Assembly (NCBI GenBank): GCA_965657945.1
Contig: CBFHPW010000002.1
Span: forward strand, 1-64,000
Origin: CAJJDF01 sp965657945
GTDB lineage: Bacteria > Bacteroidota > Bacteroidia > Flavobacteriales_D > CAJJDF01
Direction: 5' to 3'
Length of the DNA: 64,000 bases
Both the position numbers and the translations under genes were made by a program. This document shows positions 18,023-26,594 of this stretch, piece after piece (the stretch's first letter is position 1; the number at the start of each line of letters is the position of its first letter). The notes under the pieces were generated by a model that ran no database searches, was not told the DNA's origin, and saw nothing but the letters and a program-made list of their open reading frames with translations.

Positions 18023-18623
18023 GTTCCCTATAAGCGTCTAATACATCGCCTATTGATGAAAATGTATTTTGGTAAACTTTGTCAAACTTATCTACTGACA
18101 TCCATTTTACCTTTGTAATATCTTCTTCCAACTGAGGAATCAGCTCTTCGTCCCCTTCATAATCCATAACAAACCAGTAGGACTTCTTTAAGCATTCCTT
18201 CCCTTTGTTTTTGAATTTATGAAAAGTAGTAATCAATTCTTCTCGTATTACAGGATTTGAAATTCCACACTCTTCTTCCACTTCCCTTATCGCTCCTGCT
18301 TTTACTTTTTCGTGTTTCTCCAGCTTACCTTTTGGTAAATCCCATTTGCCTCTTCTGAAAATAAATAAGACCTCCTGATTTTTATTCACAACTAAACCAC
18401 CCCCAGCTTCCACAATACGGTATCTCTTTTTCAGTATTTTATTCATCAATCTTTCAGTTAAAAAATTGACTAACAATTCTTTATTTCCTTTCTTGCTCGA
18501 TACAATTGCATCAAACTCTTCGTAAGAGTAACAAGTGGTAAAAGAAATATCTTTCTTGATAAAAGATTTTTTAAGGTTAAATCCTATCCAAAATACCCTT
18601 TCATTGATAAAAACTTTATACAT
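18000..18623 (-). CDS. NUDIX hydrolase
   Basis: A 207-residue protein with a full Nudix box at 99-121 (Gly99, Glu105, then REVEEECGI at 113-121), fitting GX5EX7REUXEEXGU, the Mg-binding pyrophosphohydrolase motif. FRRGKWDLPKGKLEKHE is typical of Nudix enzymes acting on nucleoside diphosphate derivatives or diadenosine polyphosphates. About 70 N-terminal residues form an extra domain of unknown role. Start codons of this gene and pyrE are only 12 bases apart, in opposite directions. Confidence 0.9.
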   Translation of the reverse strand: MYKVFINERVFWIGFNLKKSFIKKDISFTTCYSYEEFDAIVSSKKGNKELLVNFLTERLMNKILKKRYRIVEAGGGLVVNKNQEVLFIFRRGKWDLPKGKLEKHEKVKAGAIREVEEECGISNPVIREELITTFHKFKNKGKECLKKSYWFVMDYEGDEELIPQLEEDITKVKWMSVDKFDKVYQNTFSSIGDVLDAYRELKKVRAD

Positions 18624-18626
18624 TTG
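18619..18626 (+). promoter_or_regulatory. Likely -7 element of pyrE, overlapping the NUDIX start codon
   Basis: TACATTTG, an exact TAnnTTTG match, covers the reversed ATG of the NUDIX gene (18621-18623) and lies 9 bases before the pyrE ATG at 18636. It would give an almost leaderless pyrE mRNA. A correctly spaced -33 TTG is not evident. Confidence 0.4.
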
Positions 18627-18635
18627 CGCTCGATT

Positions 18636-19259
18636 ATGATTTTAGACAAAAATACAGCCTCAAAGGTAGCAGAATATTTGTTACAAATAAAAGCAGTGAA
18701 ACTAAATGTAGAAGAACCATTTACATGGGCTTCTGGAATTAAGTCTCCTATTTATTGTGACAACAGAACGATACTTTCGTATCCAGTGGTACGAACATAC
18801 ATTCGTCAGCAATTAGCAGAATTAACTGTGGAAGCTTACGGCAAACCAGATATTATTGCTGGTGTTGCCACCGGTGGAATTGCTCATGGAGCACTTGTGG
18901 CACAGGAACTCGACATGCCATTTGCCTATGTGCGTTCAGCTGCAAAAGGTCATGGATTACAGAACATGATTGAAGGAGTGATGGAAAAAGGAAGGACGGT
19001 AGTTCTGATCGAAGACTTAATCTCTACAGGTGGTAGTTCAATACTAGCGGTAAATGCAGTGAAAGAACATGGAAACCAAGTAAAAGGAGTTGTATCGATT
19101 ATGGATTATGGATTTCAGAAAGCTGAAGACAACTTTAAAGATGTTTGCAGTTATTACTCATTATGCAATTTCGATGTATTGATAGAAACTGCTCTAGAAA
19201 AGCAATTCATTACGAAGGAAAATTACGACTCTCTTCTTAAATGGAAAGCTACCGTATAA
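18636..19259 (+). CDS. pyrE: Orotate phosphoribosyltransferase
   Basis: A 207-residue pyrimidine biosynthesis enzyme joining orotate and PRPP to give OMP. The PRPP loop VVLIEDLISTGGSS and the segments TWASGIKSPIYCDNR and GVATGGIAHGALVA are characteristic. A TTG at 18624 is in frame, but the ATG at 18636 gives the normal N-terminus (MILDKNTASKVAEYLL) and leaves room before the divergent NUDIX gene. pyrF, the next step in the pathway, is at 54601-55407, not linked. Confidence 0.95.
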   Translation: MILDKNTASKVAEYLLQIKAVKLNVEEPFTWASGIKSPIYCDNRTILSYPVVRTYIRQQLAELTVEAYGKPDIIAGVATGGIAHGALVAQELDMPFAYVRSAAKGHGLQNMIEGVMEKGRTVVLIEDLISTGGSSILAVNAVKEHGNQVKGVVSIMDYGFQKAEDNFKDVCSYYSLCNFDVLIETALEKQFITKENYDSLLKWKATV

Positions 19260-19293
19260 AAGTTATCAACGAGAATAATTTTCAGTTAAAAAC

Positions 19294-19370
19294 ATCTTGA
19301 ATAATTCATTCTCAAGATTAGATTAAATACTTATTTTTGAAGCGTCAGATTGAACTTTGACGCTTTTTTT
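19294..19370 (+). terminator. Tandem hairpins terminating pyrE
   Basis: A first inverted repeat ATCTTGA/TCAAGAT (19294-19318) is followed by a strong terminator, AAGCGTCA (19340-19347) pairing with TGACGCTT (19358-19365) and a T run to 19370. Confidence 0.8.
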
Positions 19371-19401
19371 ATTTCCATCAACCTATAGAAACATAATAAA
19401 C

Positions 19402-20346
19402 ATGGCCAACACGCTCACTTCAACTCACTACAACTTTCCTGGTCAAACAGCTATTTACAAAGGAAAAGTAAGAGATGTTTACAACATCAATAATGAGAAA
19501 ATTGTCTTGATTGCTTCAGATAGAATCTCGGCATTTGATGCCGTATTGCCAAAAGGAATTCCCTACAAAGGACAAATACTTACCGCTATCGCAACAAAGT
19601 TTTTGAATGAAACGAAGGACATTGTTCCAAATTGGCTAGAGGCTACGCCCGACCCCAATGCCGCTGTTGGTTTATTTTGCGAACCTTTTAAAGTTGAAAT
19701 GGTGATAAGAGGTTATTTGGCGGGTCACGCATGGAGAGAATACAAAGCTGGAAAAAGAGTAATTTGTGGTGTAGAAATGCCGGATGGAATGAAACAAAAC
19801 GACAAATTCCCTTCTCCTATTATAACTCCAGCGACAAAAGCGGATGACGGTGACCATGATGAAGACATTTCGAAAGAAGACATCATTGCTAAAGGAATTG
19901 TAAGCAAGGAAGATTACGAGAAATTGGAACAATATACGAGAGAATTATTTGCTCGAGGTACCGAAATTGCAGCAAAACAGGAATTAATTTTGGTGGATAC
20001 AAAATATGAATTTGGAAAAAAAGACGGCACAATTTACTTGATAGATGAAATTCACACTCCCGATTCTTCTCGTTATTTTTATGCCGATGGTTACCAAGAA
20101 AGACAAAATAACAACGAAGATCAAAAGCAGCTTTCTAAGGAGTTTGTGAGAGAATGGCTCATAGAACATGGATTTCAAGGACTGGAAGGTCAATCTATTC
20201 CTGAAATTCCAGATGAGTTTGTTGAAACAGTGACTGAAAGGTATACCGAATTGTACGAAAAAATTACTGGAGAACAATTCCATAAAGCAGAGGTAACTGA
20301 CATCGAAAAAAGAATTCAAAATAACGTAACTGAATACCTGAGCTAA
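19402..20346 (+). CDS. purC: Phosphoribosylaminoimidazolesuccinocarboxamide synthase (SAICAR synthase)
   Basis: A 314-residue purine biosynthesis ligase joining CAIR and aspartate. Signatures are YKGKVRDVYNI (ATP-binding), ASDRISAFDAVLPKGIPYKG and VIRGYLAGHAWREYKAG, with VDTKYEFG in the C-terminal half. It is the long form with a C-terminal extension, usual for Bacteroidetes. The frame is open from 19357, but that would put the start inside the pyrE terminator; the ATG at 19402 (MANTLTSTHYNFPGQ) fits the family. Confidence 0.96.
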   Translation: MANTLTSTHYNFPGQTAIYKGKVRDVYNINNEKIVLIASDRISAFDAVLPKGIPYKGQILTAIATKFLNETKDIVPNWLEATPDPNAAVGLFCEPFKVEMVIRGYLAGHAWREYKAGKRVICGVEMPDGMKQNDKFPSPIITPATKADDGDHDEDISKEDIIAKGIVSKEDYEKLEQYTRELFARGTEIAAKQELILVDTKYEFGKKDGTIYLIDEIHTPDSSRYFYADGYQERQNNNEDQKQLSKEFVREWLIEHGFQGLEGQSIPEIPDEFVETVTERYTELYEKITGEQFHKAEVTDIEKRIQNNVTEYLS

Positions 20347-20355
20347 AAACAAAAA

Positions 20356-20369
20356 GTAACTTTTGTTAC
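20356..20369 (+). promoter_or_regulatory. GTAAC-TTTT-GTTAC palindrome upstream of the T9SS kelch-like gene
   Basis: A perfect 5-bp inverted repeat with four-base spacer between purC and the gene at 20414. It may be an operator or a weak hairpin; no T run follows closely enough for a convincing terminator. Confidence 0.25.
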
Positions 20370-20413
20370 ATTTCATAGTTTTCATAATGTCTATTTTTAT
20401 CAAAATTTAAATT

Positions 20414-22027
20414 ATGAAATCCAAACTCATTGCACTAGCAGTACTTCTAACAACTATCTCAAGTTTTTCGCAAAAGGCAGAGTTTCAAGTTGAACTCACG
20501 CCTGTTGCCATTCCGTCTTTGGGAGGAATCCAATCCTTTGCATTTGCCCAGCATAATGGAAAATGGCTTTTATTAGGAGGAAGACTGGATGGCCTTCACC
20601 AAAGACAACCTTTCGCCAGTTTTGATTTAGCAGGTCACAACAACCTTCTTATCGTAGTCGATCCTGTTACAAAACAGTCGTGGAGCAAGTCTATCTCAAG
20701 TTTACCTACAGCCGTCCAAGACCAAGTAAAATCAACAAATGCTGAGTTTTTCCAGGAGGGCAATTTTCTTTATTTAATTGGAGGTTACGGTTACAGTTCT
20801 ACTTTCTCAGACCACACTACTTTTGATAAACTCACTGCAATTGATGTTCCAGCAACGATTTCTGCAGTAATGAACAACACTGCTATAACGGGATTATTTC
20901 GTCAAATATCTGACCCTAAATTTCAAGTCACCGGTGGCCGATTAGAAAAAATTTACGATACCTACTACCTCGTAGGAGGACAAAAATTTATTGGACGATA
21001 CAACCCAATGGGACCTACTCATGGACCTGGATTCATTCAAGAATACACCAATGAAATCAGAAAATTCCAAATCTCTGACAATGGCACTTCACTTTCTATT
21101 CAACACTTAGGAGTCTGGCGAGACACAAATGAACTTCACCGAAGAGATTACAACGTTACCCCCCAAATAATGCCAAACGGCCAAGAGGGATTAACGGCAT
21201 TTTCGGGTGTATTTCAAAAAAATGCGGACATTCCTTTCCTAAATTGTGTAAATATAGATAGCTCGGGTTACATTCCAAACAATTCATTCAGTCAATATTA
21301 CAATCATTATCACTGCGCTAACATTCCTCTTTACTCAGAGTATTACTCCGAAATGAGCACCGTTTTCTTCGGAGGGATTGCTCAGTATTACGACAATTCT
21401 GGTGTAATGACACAAGATAATAATGTTCCTTTTGTAAATACAATCGCCAGAGTCACTAGAGATGTAGGAGGGAATATGGCTGAGTACAAACTCCCACTTA
21501 CTATGCCTGCTTTGCTTGGCGCTGGTTCAGAATTTATCCCACTCACAACAATTTCGAGGTACCACAACGGAGTTATTAAGCTTGATAGCTTGAATGCAGA
21601 CACCGCTTTGGTGGGATATATTTTTGGAGGGATAAGTAGCACAGCCCCAAACATTTTCTTTTCCAATACTGGAACGCAAAGTTCTGCGAGCAATCAACTA
21701 TTTGAAGTGAGAATTGTGAAAGGAAACACCTATGGGATTCCAGAGCTGAACAAACAAAGTACAGGAAGTTTAAAACTACTTGTTTATCCCAATCCAAATG
21801 ATGGAGTTTTCAAACTGAGCTACACTCTAAATCAAACATCGAATGTTTCTATTCAAATATTCTCAACTGAAGGAAAGCTCATCTCAGAAAGCAATTTAAA
21901 AAATGTTTCGGAGGGAAACCATGACTTCATCGAAAGAATTGAGCATATTATGGAATCGGGAATATATCTGGTTCAAATTAAAACTGACTATGAATCGGCA
22001 ACACAACGAATTATTCTCAATCGATAG
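20414..22027 (+). CDS. Kelch-like secreted protein with T9SS type A sorting domain
   Basis: A 537-residue protein. It has a signal peptide (MKSKLIALAVLLTTISSFSQ), a central region with repeated LLGGR, LIGGYGY, YLVGGQKF and FFGGIAQYY motifs typical of a kelch-type beta-propeller, and a C-terminal sorting domain starting KLLVYPNPNDGVFKLSY and ending in IYLVQIKTDYESATQRIIL. The C-terminal domain sends the protein through the type IX secretion system to the cell surface. Binding partner is unknown. The last 11 bases overlap the convergent helicase gene. Confidence 0.85.
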   Translation: MKSKLIALAVLLTTISSFSQKAEFQVELTPVAIPSLGGIQSFAFAQHNGKWLLLGGRLDGLHQRQPFASFDLAGHNNLLIVVDPVTKQSWSKSISSLPTAVQDQVKSTNAEFFQEGNFLYLIGGYGYSSTFSDHTTFDKLTAIDVPATISAVMNNTAITGLFRQISDPKFQVTGGRLEKIYDTYYLVGGQKFIGRYNPMGPTHGPGFIQEYTNEIRKFQISDNGTSLSIQHLGVWRDTNELHRRDYNVTPQIMPNGQEGLTAFSGVFQKNADIPFLNCVNIDSSGYIPNNSFSQYYNHYHCANIPLYSEYYSEMSTVFFGGIAQYYDNSGVMTQDNNVPFVNTIARVTRDVGGNMAEYKLPLTMPALLGAGSEFIPLTTISRYHNGVIKLDSLNADTALVGYIFGGISSTAPNIFFSNTGTQSSASNQLFEVRIVKGNTYGIPELNKQSTGSLKLLVYPNPNDGVFKLSYTLNQTSNVSIQIFSTEGKLISESNLKNVSEGNHDFIERIEHIMESGIYLVQIKTDYESATQRIILNR

Positions 22028-23435
22028 AATCTCCAAAAAACATGGCATGGAAGTTGGCTAAATATAATTTAGTTTTTGCTCTTGTAAATGCTGTATACAA
22101 CCAACGCAGGTACTCTGGATTTACCATCTCTTTGGTCAAATAACCTTGATCTATAAAAACGGTATCCCATTGCCCACCTTGGGACTTATGACAAGTTACA
22201 GCGTAAGAAAACTTAACCTGAAGTGCGTTAAAATAAGGGTTCTTCAGGACTTTTTCCATTCGCTCGCGCTTGCCAGGATATTCATCCAAATATTCTTTTT
22301 CTATTTCAAAGTATAAATTCTTGAGATGTGCACGAGGCAAGTTGGTGGTTTCCACCATGATGGCGTCTAACATGAGTTTCACCTCGAAGGGCTCTTCCTC
22401 GGGATAATCCACCAAACGAATTTCAACCGAAGCAAACTTAAAACCGTACAATTCCTCAATCTTACTTATTCTTAACAGCTCAATAATGTCTCCGTTTGCA
22501 ATAAAACCCGCTTTTGATTTATCAGATAGCCAGTGGTAATTGTTTTTCACCACCATCATTAAATCTCCAGCATCAATTTCTTCTTCTTTGTAAAGGATAC
22601 GCGCCCTAATGTGTTGATTGAAAAGATTGGCTCTTTTGTTTGAACGACATAAAACGATGCAGTTTTCTACTCCGTAACTTGCGTAAGAACTTTCCAATTC
22701 ATCTTGAAGATCATTCCCAACCACTTTCACTACATCCGAAAATTCTTGATTAGAAATAACCGGCAGCAACTCTTTTTCATGAATCTTATTCCTGATTGCC
22801 GTAGCATTCAACAAAATACCAGACTTCTGTTTTTGCCTAACAACCTGGGTCAAGCGATATTGAAATAAATCTGCATAATAGGTACTCTCCAAAAACTTTG
22901 AATCCAGTGCCCTACTGAGCTCCTCACCTACTGGCGGCAATTGAGCAGTATCTCCCACAAAAAGAACACTACACTTTTTTCCCGAAAACACGTACTCCAT
23001 TAAATCATCGAGCAAGGATTTTTTATCCATGTATGAATTATCACCAATCATTGAGGCCTCATCCACGATGAATAACGTATTCGAAAGCGTATTTTTTTTC
23101 AGTACAAAATGACTTCTACCTCCAACATATTTGTAGGTATAAATCATTTTATGGATGGTAAAAGCCCTCCTTCCCGAATAGGACGAAATAACCTTGGCGG
23201 CTCTACCTGTTGGTGCCAACAAAACAGTTTTGTAATTCAGTTTCCCGATTACTTTTGTCAAAGCCGAAACCAAGGTAGTTTTGCCGGTTCCAGCATAACC
23301 ATTAAGCACAAACACTCTTTTTGAACCCGTTGATGTAAGAAAGTCATGAAGTTGCACGATCAACTTGGATTGATCCTCAGTGAATGGAAATTCAAATTGA
23401 GTTGCTAATAATTCTTCAAACTTTTCTTGTTGCAT
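22017..23435 (-). CDS. RecD-like ATP-dependent DNA helicase (superfamily 1)
   Basis: A 472-residue helicase. Walker A is LNGYAGTGKTTLVSAL (about 44-59), Walker B is LFIVDEASMIGD, a Q-rich motif is FVGDTAQLPPVGE, and the C-terminal UvrD-like motif is SYAVTCHKSQGGQWDTVFID with LYTAFTRAK. This resembles the short RecD2-like helicases of Bacteroidetes (ATP-dependent exonuclease-type AAA protein) rather than a RecBCD subunit; no recB or recC is near. Likely involved in DNA repair or replication restart. Confidence 0.88.
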   Translation of the reverse strand: MQQEKFEELLATQFEFPFTEDQSKLIVQLHDFLTSTGSKRVFVLNGYAGTGKTTLVSALTKVIGKLNYKTVLLAPTGRAAKVISSYSGRRAFTIHKMIYTYKYVGGRSHFVLKKNTLSNTLFIVDEASMIGDNSYMDKKSLLDDLMEYVFSGKKCSVLFVGDTAQLPPVGEELSRALDSKFLESTYYADLFQYRLTQVVRQKQKSGILLNATAIRNKIHEKELLPVISNQEFSDVVKVVGNDLQDELESSYASYGVENCIVLCRSNKRANLFNQHIRARILYKEEEIDAGDLMMVVKNNYHWLSDKSKAGFIANGDIIELLRISKIEELYGFKFASVEIRLVDYPEEEPFEVKLMLDAIMVETTNLPRAHLKNLYFEIEKEYLDEYPGKRERMEKVLKNPYFNALQVKFSYAVTCHKSQGGQWDTVFIDQGYLTKEMVNPEYLRWLYTAFTRAKTKLYLANFHAMFFGDSID

Positions 23436-23560
23436 ATACTAAAAATGAGTTATAAACGGACAAATACTCATTTTGCTCACCGCTTACAGGGATAACTTAC
23501 CCCAAAATAAGTTAAATATTAAATAATATGTAAATAACGGAGAATAACTCTAATTTTAAT

Positions 23561-23589
23561 TTGTTCAATGAAAAAAATTTTTAATTTTG
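23561..23589 (+). promoter_or_regulatory. Promoter of the 23623 gene
   Basis: TTG at 23561-23563, 18-base spacer, then TAATTTTG at 23582-23589, an exact -7 match. The leader before the ATG at 23623 would be about 25-30 bases. Confidence 0.6.
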
Positions 23590-23622
23590 TTTCAGTAAGA
23601 AACCCGCAATAAATAAAACTAC

Positions 23623-24492
23623 ATGGATATTTTTGATGAATTTTGGTTGTTTGTAAGAAAGTACCTTTTCTCTATTCTTTTAATCCTGGCAGGAATTTCA
23701 TGCCTTATAGTTGGAGCTAGCTCAAATGGAGGAACAGATTTGGCACAAAGCGCCTATTTCATCTATGGTTCTATTGGTTTGTTTGTTCTTGGGTTTGTTT
23801 CGTTGTTTTTCATTTTACAACAAAAAATCTCAAGAGGAATAACAGCAGGCCTTTCTATTTTATTCATTGCTGGGTCATTTTTCTACTTATTTTTAAATTT
23901 CAAAACAGTAGAAGACAGAATCATTTACTTGGCAGAGGTTGAAGAATCACAAGACCTTGCCAAACAAGGGCTAAAAGACATTCAAAAATTGCAAGAAGCT
24001 TACGATAGAAAGTACAGAAAATTTGCTGGCAGTTTCAGTGAATTGATTCAATTTGCAAAAAATGACTCGATCAAAGTATTGGTGAAAGCAGAAGGAGATT
24101 TGCCTTCCAGAAAAATGACTGTAGAAGAAGGAAAATCATTGGGCTACCAATACCCGAAAGAAGTTTGGACCGAAGTAGATGCATTGAAACTAGGATTAAT
24201 TGTAAGAGATTATGCAAAAATTCCAGTTTCAAAAGATTTGTTTAGCGCTGAAGAACAAGAGAAGCAAAATAGAATTTACCCATTTGACATTGATAAATTA
24301 ACAGTTCAAAGAACGATAGAAAACGATACTTCTAAAAAAACATTCAGATTAGACACCAAACTTGTGGATTCTACACTGCACGTAGAAATCCTGTCCATAC
24401 CTCCTTACGGACCTCAGTTTGACTATGATGTAACAGAGGTTTTCAAACTAGGCGGATTAGACGAAAAAAGCATGAAATCTAACTGGAAATAA
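23623..24492 (+). CDS. Uncharacterised membrane protein with C-terminal soluble domain
   Basis: A 289-residue protein with three membrane helices in the first 105 residues (about 12-30, 42-65 and 72-92), then a hydrophilic domain that begins as a likely coiled coil (LAEVEESQDLAKQGLKDI). I recognise no domain. It is first in a unit with the DUF3822 gene (34 bases downstream) and rsmD, an order seen often in Flavobacteria. The soluble part would lie on one side of the inner membrane; function is unknown. Confidence 0.65.
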   Translation: MDIFDEFWLFVRKYLFSILLILAGISCLIVGASSNGGTDLAQSAYFIYGSIGLFVLGFVSLFFILQQKISRGITAGLSILFIAGSFFYLFLNFKTVEDRIIYLAEVEESQDLAKQGLKDIQKLQEAYDRKYRKFAGSFSELIQFAKNDSIKVLVKAEGDLPSRKMTVEEGKSLGYQYPKEVWTEVDALKLGLIVRDYAKIPVSKDLFSAEEQEKQNRIYPFDIDKLTVQRTIENDTSKKTFRLDTKLVDSTLHVEILSIPPYGPQFDYDVTEVFKLGGLDEKSMKSNWK

Positions 24493-24526
24493 TTCCGGAT
24501 TCATCACTCAATAAATCCTTGCCAAC

Positions 24527-25327
24527 ATGGTAGTATTTTACAACATGTCAGAAAATGAGGTAAAATCCTACCCAGATTTCCATTTATCCATAGAAATCTA
24601 CCTAAACAGAGTTTCATTGTTGCTTGTAAACAAACAAAACTCAAAGCCCGAAGCGATAGAACATCTTGCTAGAGATGGTAGAGATTTTGGTCAATTGATT
24701 GAGCAAAGTAGCATTGTATCACTTGCCTCGCCCAGCACCATTAGTGCTGCACTAATCAACTCATTATTTTCGCTAGTTCCCAAGGCACTTTTTCAAGAGG
24801 AAAATACGGAACTTTACTTAGCTCAAGTAGCTGATATCTCCAAGAACTACCTCGTAAAATCAGACCCGTTTAATACCCAAAACATTGTTACTTGTTTTGG
24901 AATAGATTCTGACTTACATGCCAGACTTATTTCCAAATTCCCAACCGTACAGTTAAAACATATTTCTAGTGTTCTTTGCGACAGTATTTCGGATGGAGTT
25001 GCCATCAACTTCAGTTCGCCCAACAGCTACGAAATAGCCATCAAGCAAGACAAAAAACTAACCTATTTCAATCGATTTGAATTCGAAAACAAAGACGAAT
25101 CCATGTATTATTTGGGGCTTGCAATGGAAAAACAGGGCCTCGAAATGACCCAAACTAAATTTCAGCTCTCGGGAGAGATTTTTAAAGAGGAAGAGACATT
25201 GTCTTTTTGGAACCAATTTATTCCCCAAGAAAATATTACCTTTAATGCTATAGCGGCTAGTCAACTCAATGCGATAGCCAGACATCATTTTTTCACGCTA
25301 CACAAACAACATTCATGCGTATTATAG
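24527..25327 (+). CDS. DUF3822 family protein
   Basis: A 266-residue protein that fits DUF3822, a Bacteroidetes family usually found directly upstream of rsmD. It looks like an actin/ASKHA-type fold: HLSIEIYLNRVSLLLV near the N-terminus and alternating strands, with YEIAIKQDKKLTYFNRFEFE later. ATG starts at 24527 and 24545 are both possible; the second (MSENEVKSYPDFHLS) may be the true one. The last 13 bases overlap rsmD, which argues for coupled translation. Function unknown. Confidence 0.75.
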   Translation: MVVFYNMSENEVKSYPDFHLSIEIYLNRVSLLLVNKQNSKPEAIEHLARDGRDFGQLIEQSSIVSLASPSTISAALINSLFSLVPKALFQEENTELYLAQVADISKNYLVKSDPFNTQNIVTCFGIDSDLHARLISKFPTVQLKHISSVLCDSISDGVAINFSSPNSYEIAIKQDKKLTYFNRFEFENKDESMYYLGLAMEKQGLEMTQTKFQLSGEIFKEEETLSFWNQFIPQENITFNAIAASQLNAIARHHFFTLHKQHSCVL

Positions 25328-25857
25328 CAGGTAAATTCAAATCAAAAAGATTCAAAGCACCAAAAAACATTACGGCCCGACCCACAACCGACTTCGCAAA
25401 AGAGGCTTTGTTCAACATTCTTAACAACCAAGTAGATATTGAGGACTTAATCGTACTGGACTTGTTTGCCGGAATTGGGAGTATTTCGCTCGAATTTGCT
25501 TCACGAGGTTCAAAAGACATAACGGTTGTAGAAAAAGACAGAAACCACATGAAATTCATCAATAAAATGGTGGAAGAATTGGACTTGTTTGAATCAGTTC
25601 ATACAGTCCAGCTCGATGTGTTTAAATACCTAAAAACTTGCAGCCGTCAATTCAACCTGATTTTTGCAGATCCGCCCTATTCCATGGAGGCTGGTCTTGA
25701 TATCCCTCAACTTATTTTTGACAACAATTTATTGGTTCCAGGTGGCATGTTGGTTTATGAGCATCAAAAAAATATAATCCCAAAAGATCACAACAACTTT
25801 AAAGAAACAAGAAATTACGGCAACTTGAGCTTTTCTTTTTATGAAATGCCAGGGTAA
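25315..25857 (+). CDS. rsmD: 16S rRNA (guanine966-N2)-methyltransferase
   Basis: A 180-residue methyltransferase that methylates G966 of 16S rRNA. It begins RIIAGKFKSKRFKAP, followed by RPTTDFAKEALFNIL, the SAM-binding motif VLDLFAGIGSISLEFASRG and the catalytic FADPPYS motif (DPPY). All match RsmD, and the length is normal. It is translated from within the 3' end of the DUF3822 gene. Confidence 0.94.
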   Translation: MRIIAGKFKSKRFKAPKNITARPTTDFAKEALFNILNNQVDIEDLIVLDLFAGIGSISLEFASRGSKDITVVEKDRNHMKFINKMVEELDLFESVHTVQLDVFKYLKTCSRQFNLIFADPPYSMEAGLDIPQLIFDNNLLVPGGMLVYEHQKNIIPKDHNNFKETRNYGNLSFSFYEMPG

Positions 25858-25882
25858 CAGGAAAGAAAACTAGAATCTCTTT

Positions 25883-26464
25883 TTACAACCTTACGAGATA
25901 AGTCATTATTTCTGTAAAGAAAGACAACCCAATTGCAATCATGATTCTTTTTAGTCCGACTGACAAAGTACTTTTTGCCGAGTTGAGACTCAAAAGAATT
26001 GAAATCAACAAAAAGCACACTGCATTTTTGTAGAAAGAAAACTGAGAACCAAAAGCAAATTCTTGATTGGTAAATCGCGCCACAAAAAATCCTAAAATCG
26101 ACACAGACAACAACAAAAGAAAAAACCTCAAAGTTCTGTATCTCCCTTTATTTATGTCCCACAACAACATGAGCGAAAAACCTATGACTGTCAGGTTCTT
26201 AAGCATATTGAATCCACCTCGATCAATCAGAGCAAAACCTTGTACATCAGCTATGAGGTAGAACAAACTAAAACCTAATGAAATGAGCAAAAAGGAGTAT
26301 TTGGATATTTTTTTATTGAAAAACAAACCCAGTGAAATCAGTCCCAAACCAAAATCTGTGTATTCTGGAGAAAATGCAAAACTACCCGAGGTGAGCAAAT
26401 AACTTCCTCCGTATAGTAAAATGATTAAGATGTAAACGATAAATACTTTGTTGTCCTTTTTCAT
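25883..26464 (-). CDS. Uncharacterised six-helix membrane protein
   Basis: A 193-residue hydrophobic protein with about six membrane segments and short loops, starting MKKDNKVFIVYILIILLYGG. No domain is recognised. It stands alone between rsmD, convergent, and fadH, divergent. The codon use and base composition do not differ visibly from neighbours. Confidence 0.6.
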   Translation of the reverse strand: MKKDNKVFIVYILIILLYGGSYLLTSGSFAFSPEYTDFGLGLISLGLFFNKKISKYSFLLISLGFSLFYLIADVQGFALIDRGGFNMLKNLTVIGFSLMLLWDINKGRYRTLRFFLLLLSVSILGFFVARFTNQEFAFGSQFSFYKNAVCFLLISILLSLNSAKSTLSVGLKRIMIAIGLSFFTEIMTYLVRL

Positions 26465-26594
26465 TTCTTATAGTTTATGGTGGTTCAAATTCTTACTATT
26501 TCATCCCTCACTCGTTATTTTTATCTCCCTAATGGATCCAAAAAAAGTTAGAATTAATGTATTTTAGTACAAGAATCGACAAATATACTAAACT

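Noticed and set aside
19260..19275. DnaA-box-like TTATCAACG after pyrE
   Set aside because: Single imperfect match without cluster or A/T-rich unwinding region; expected by chance.
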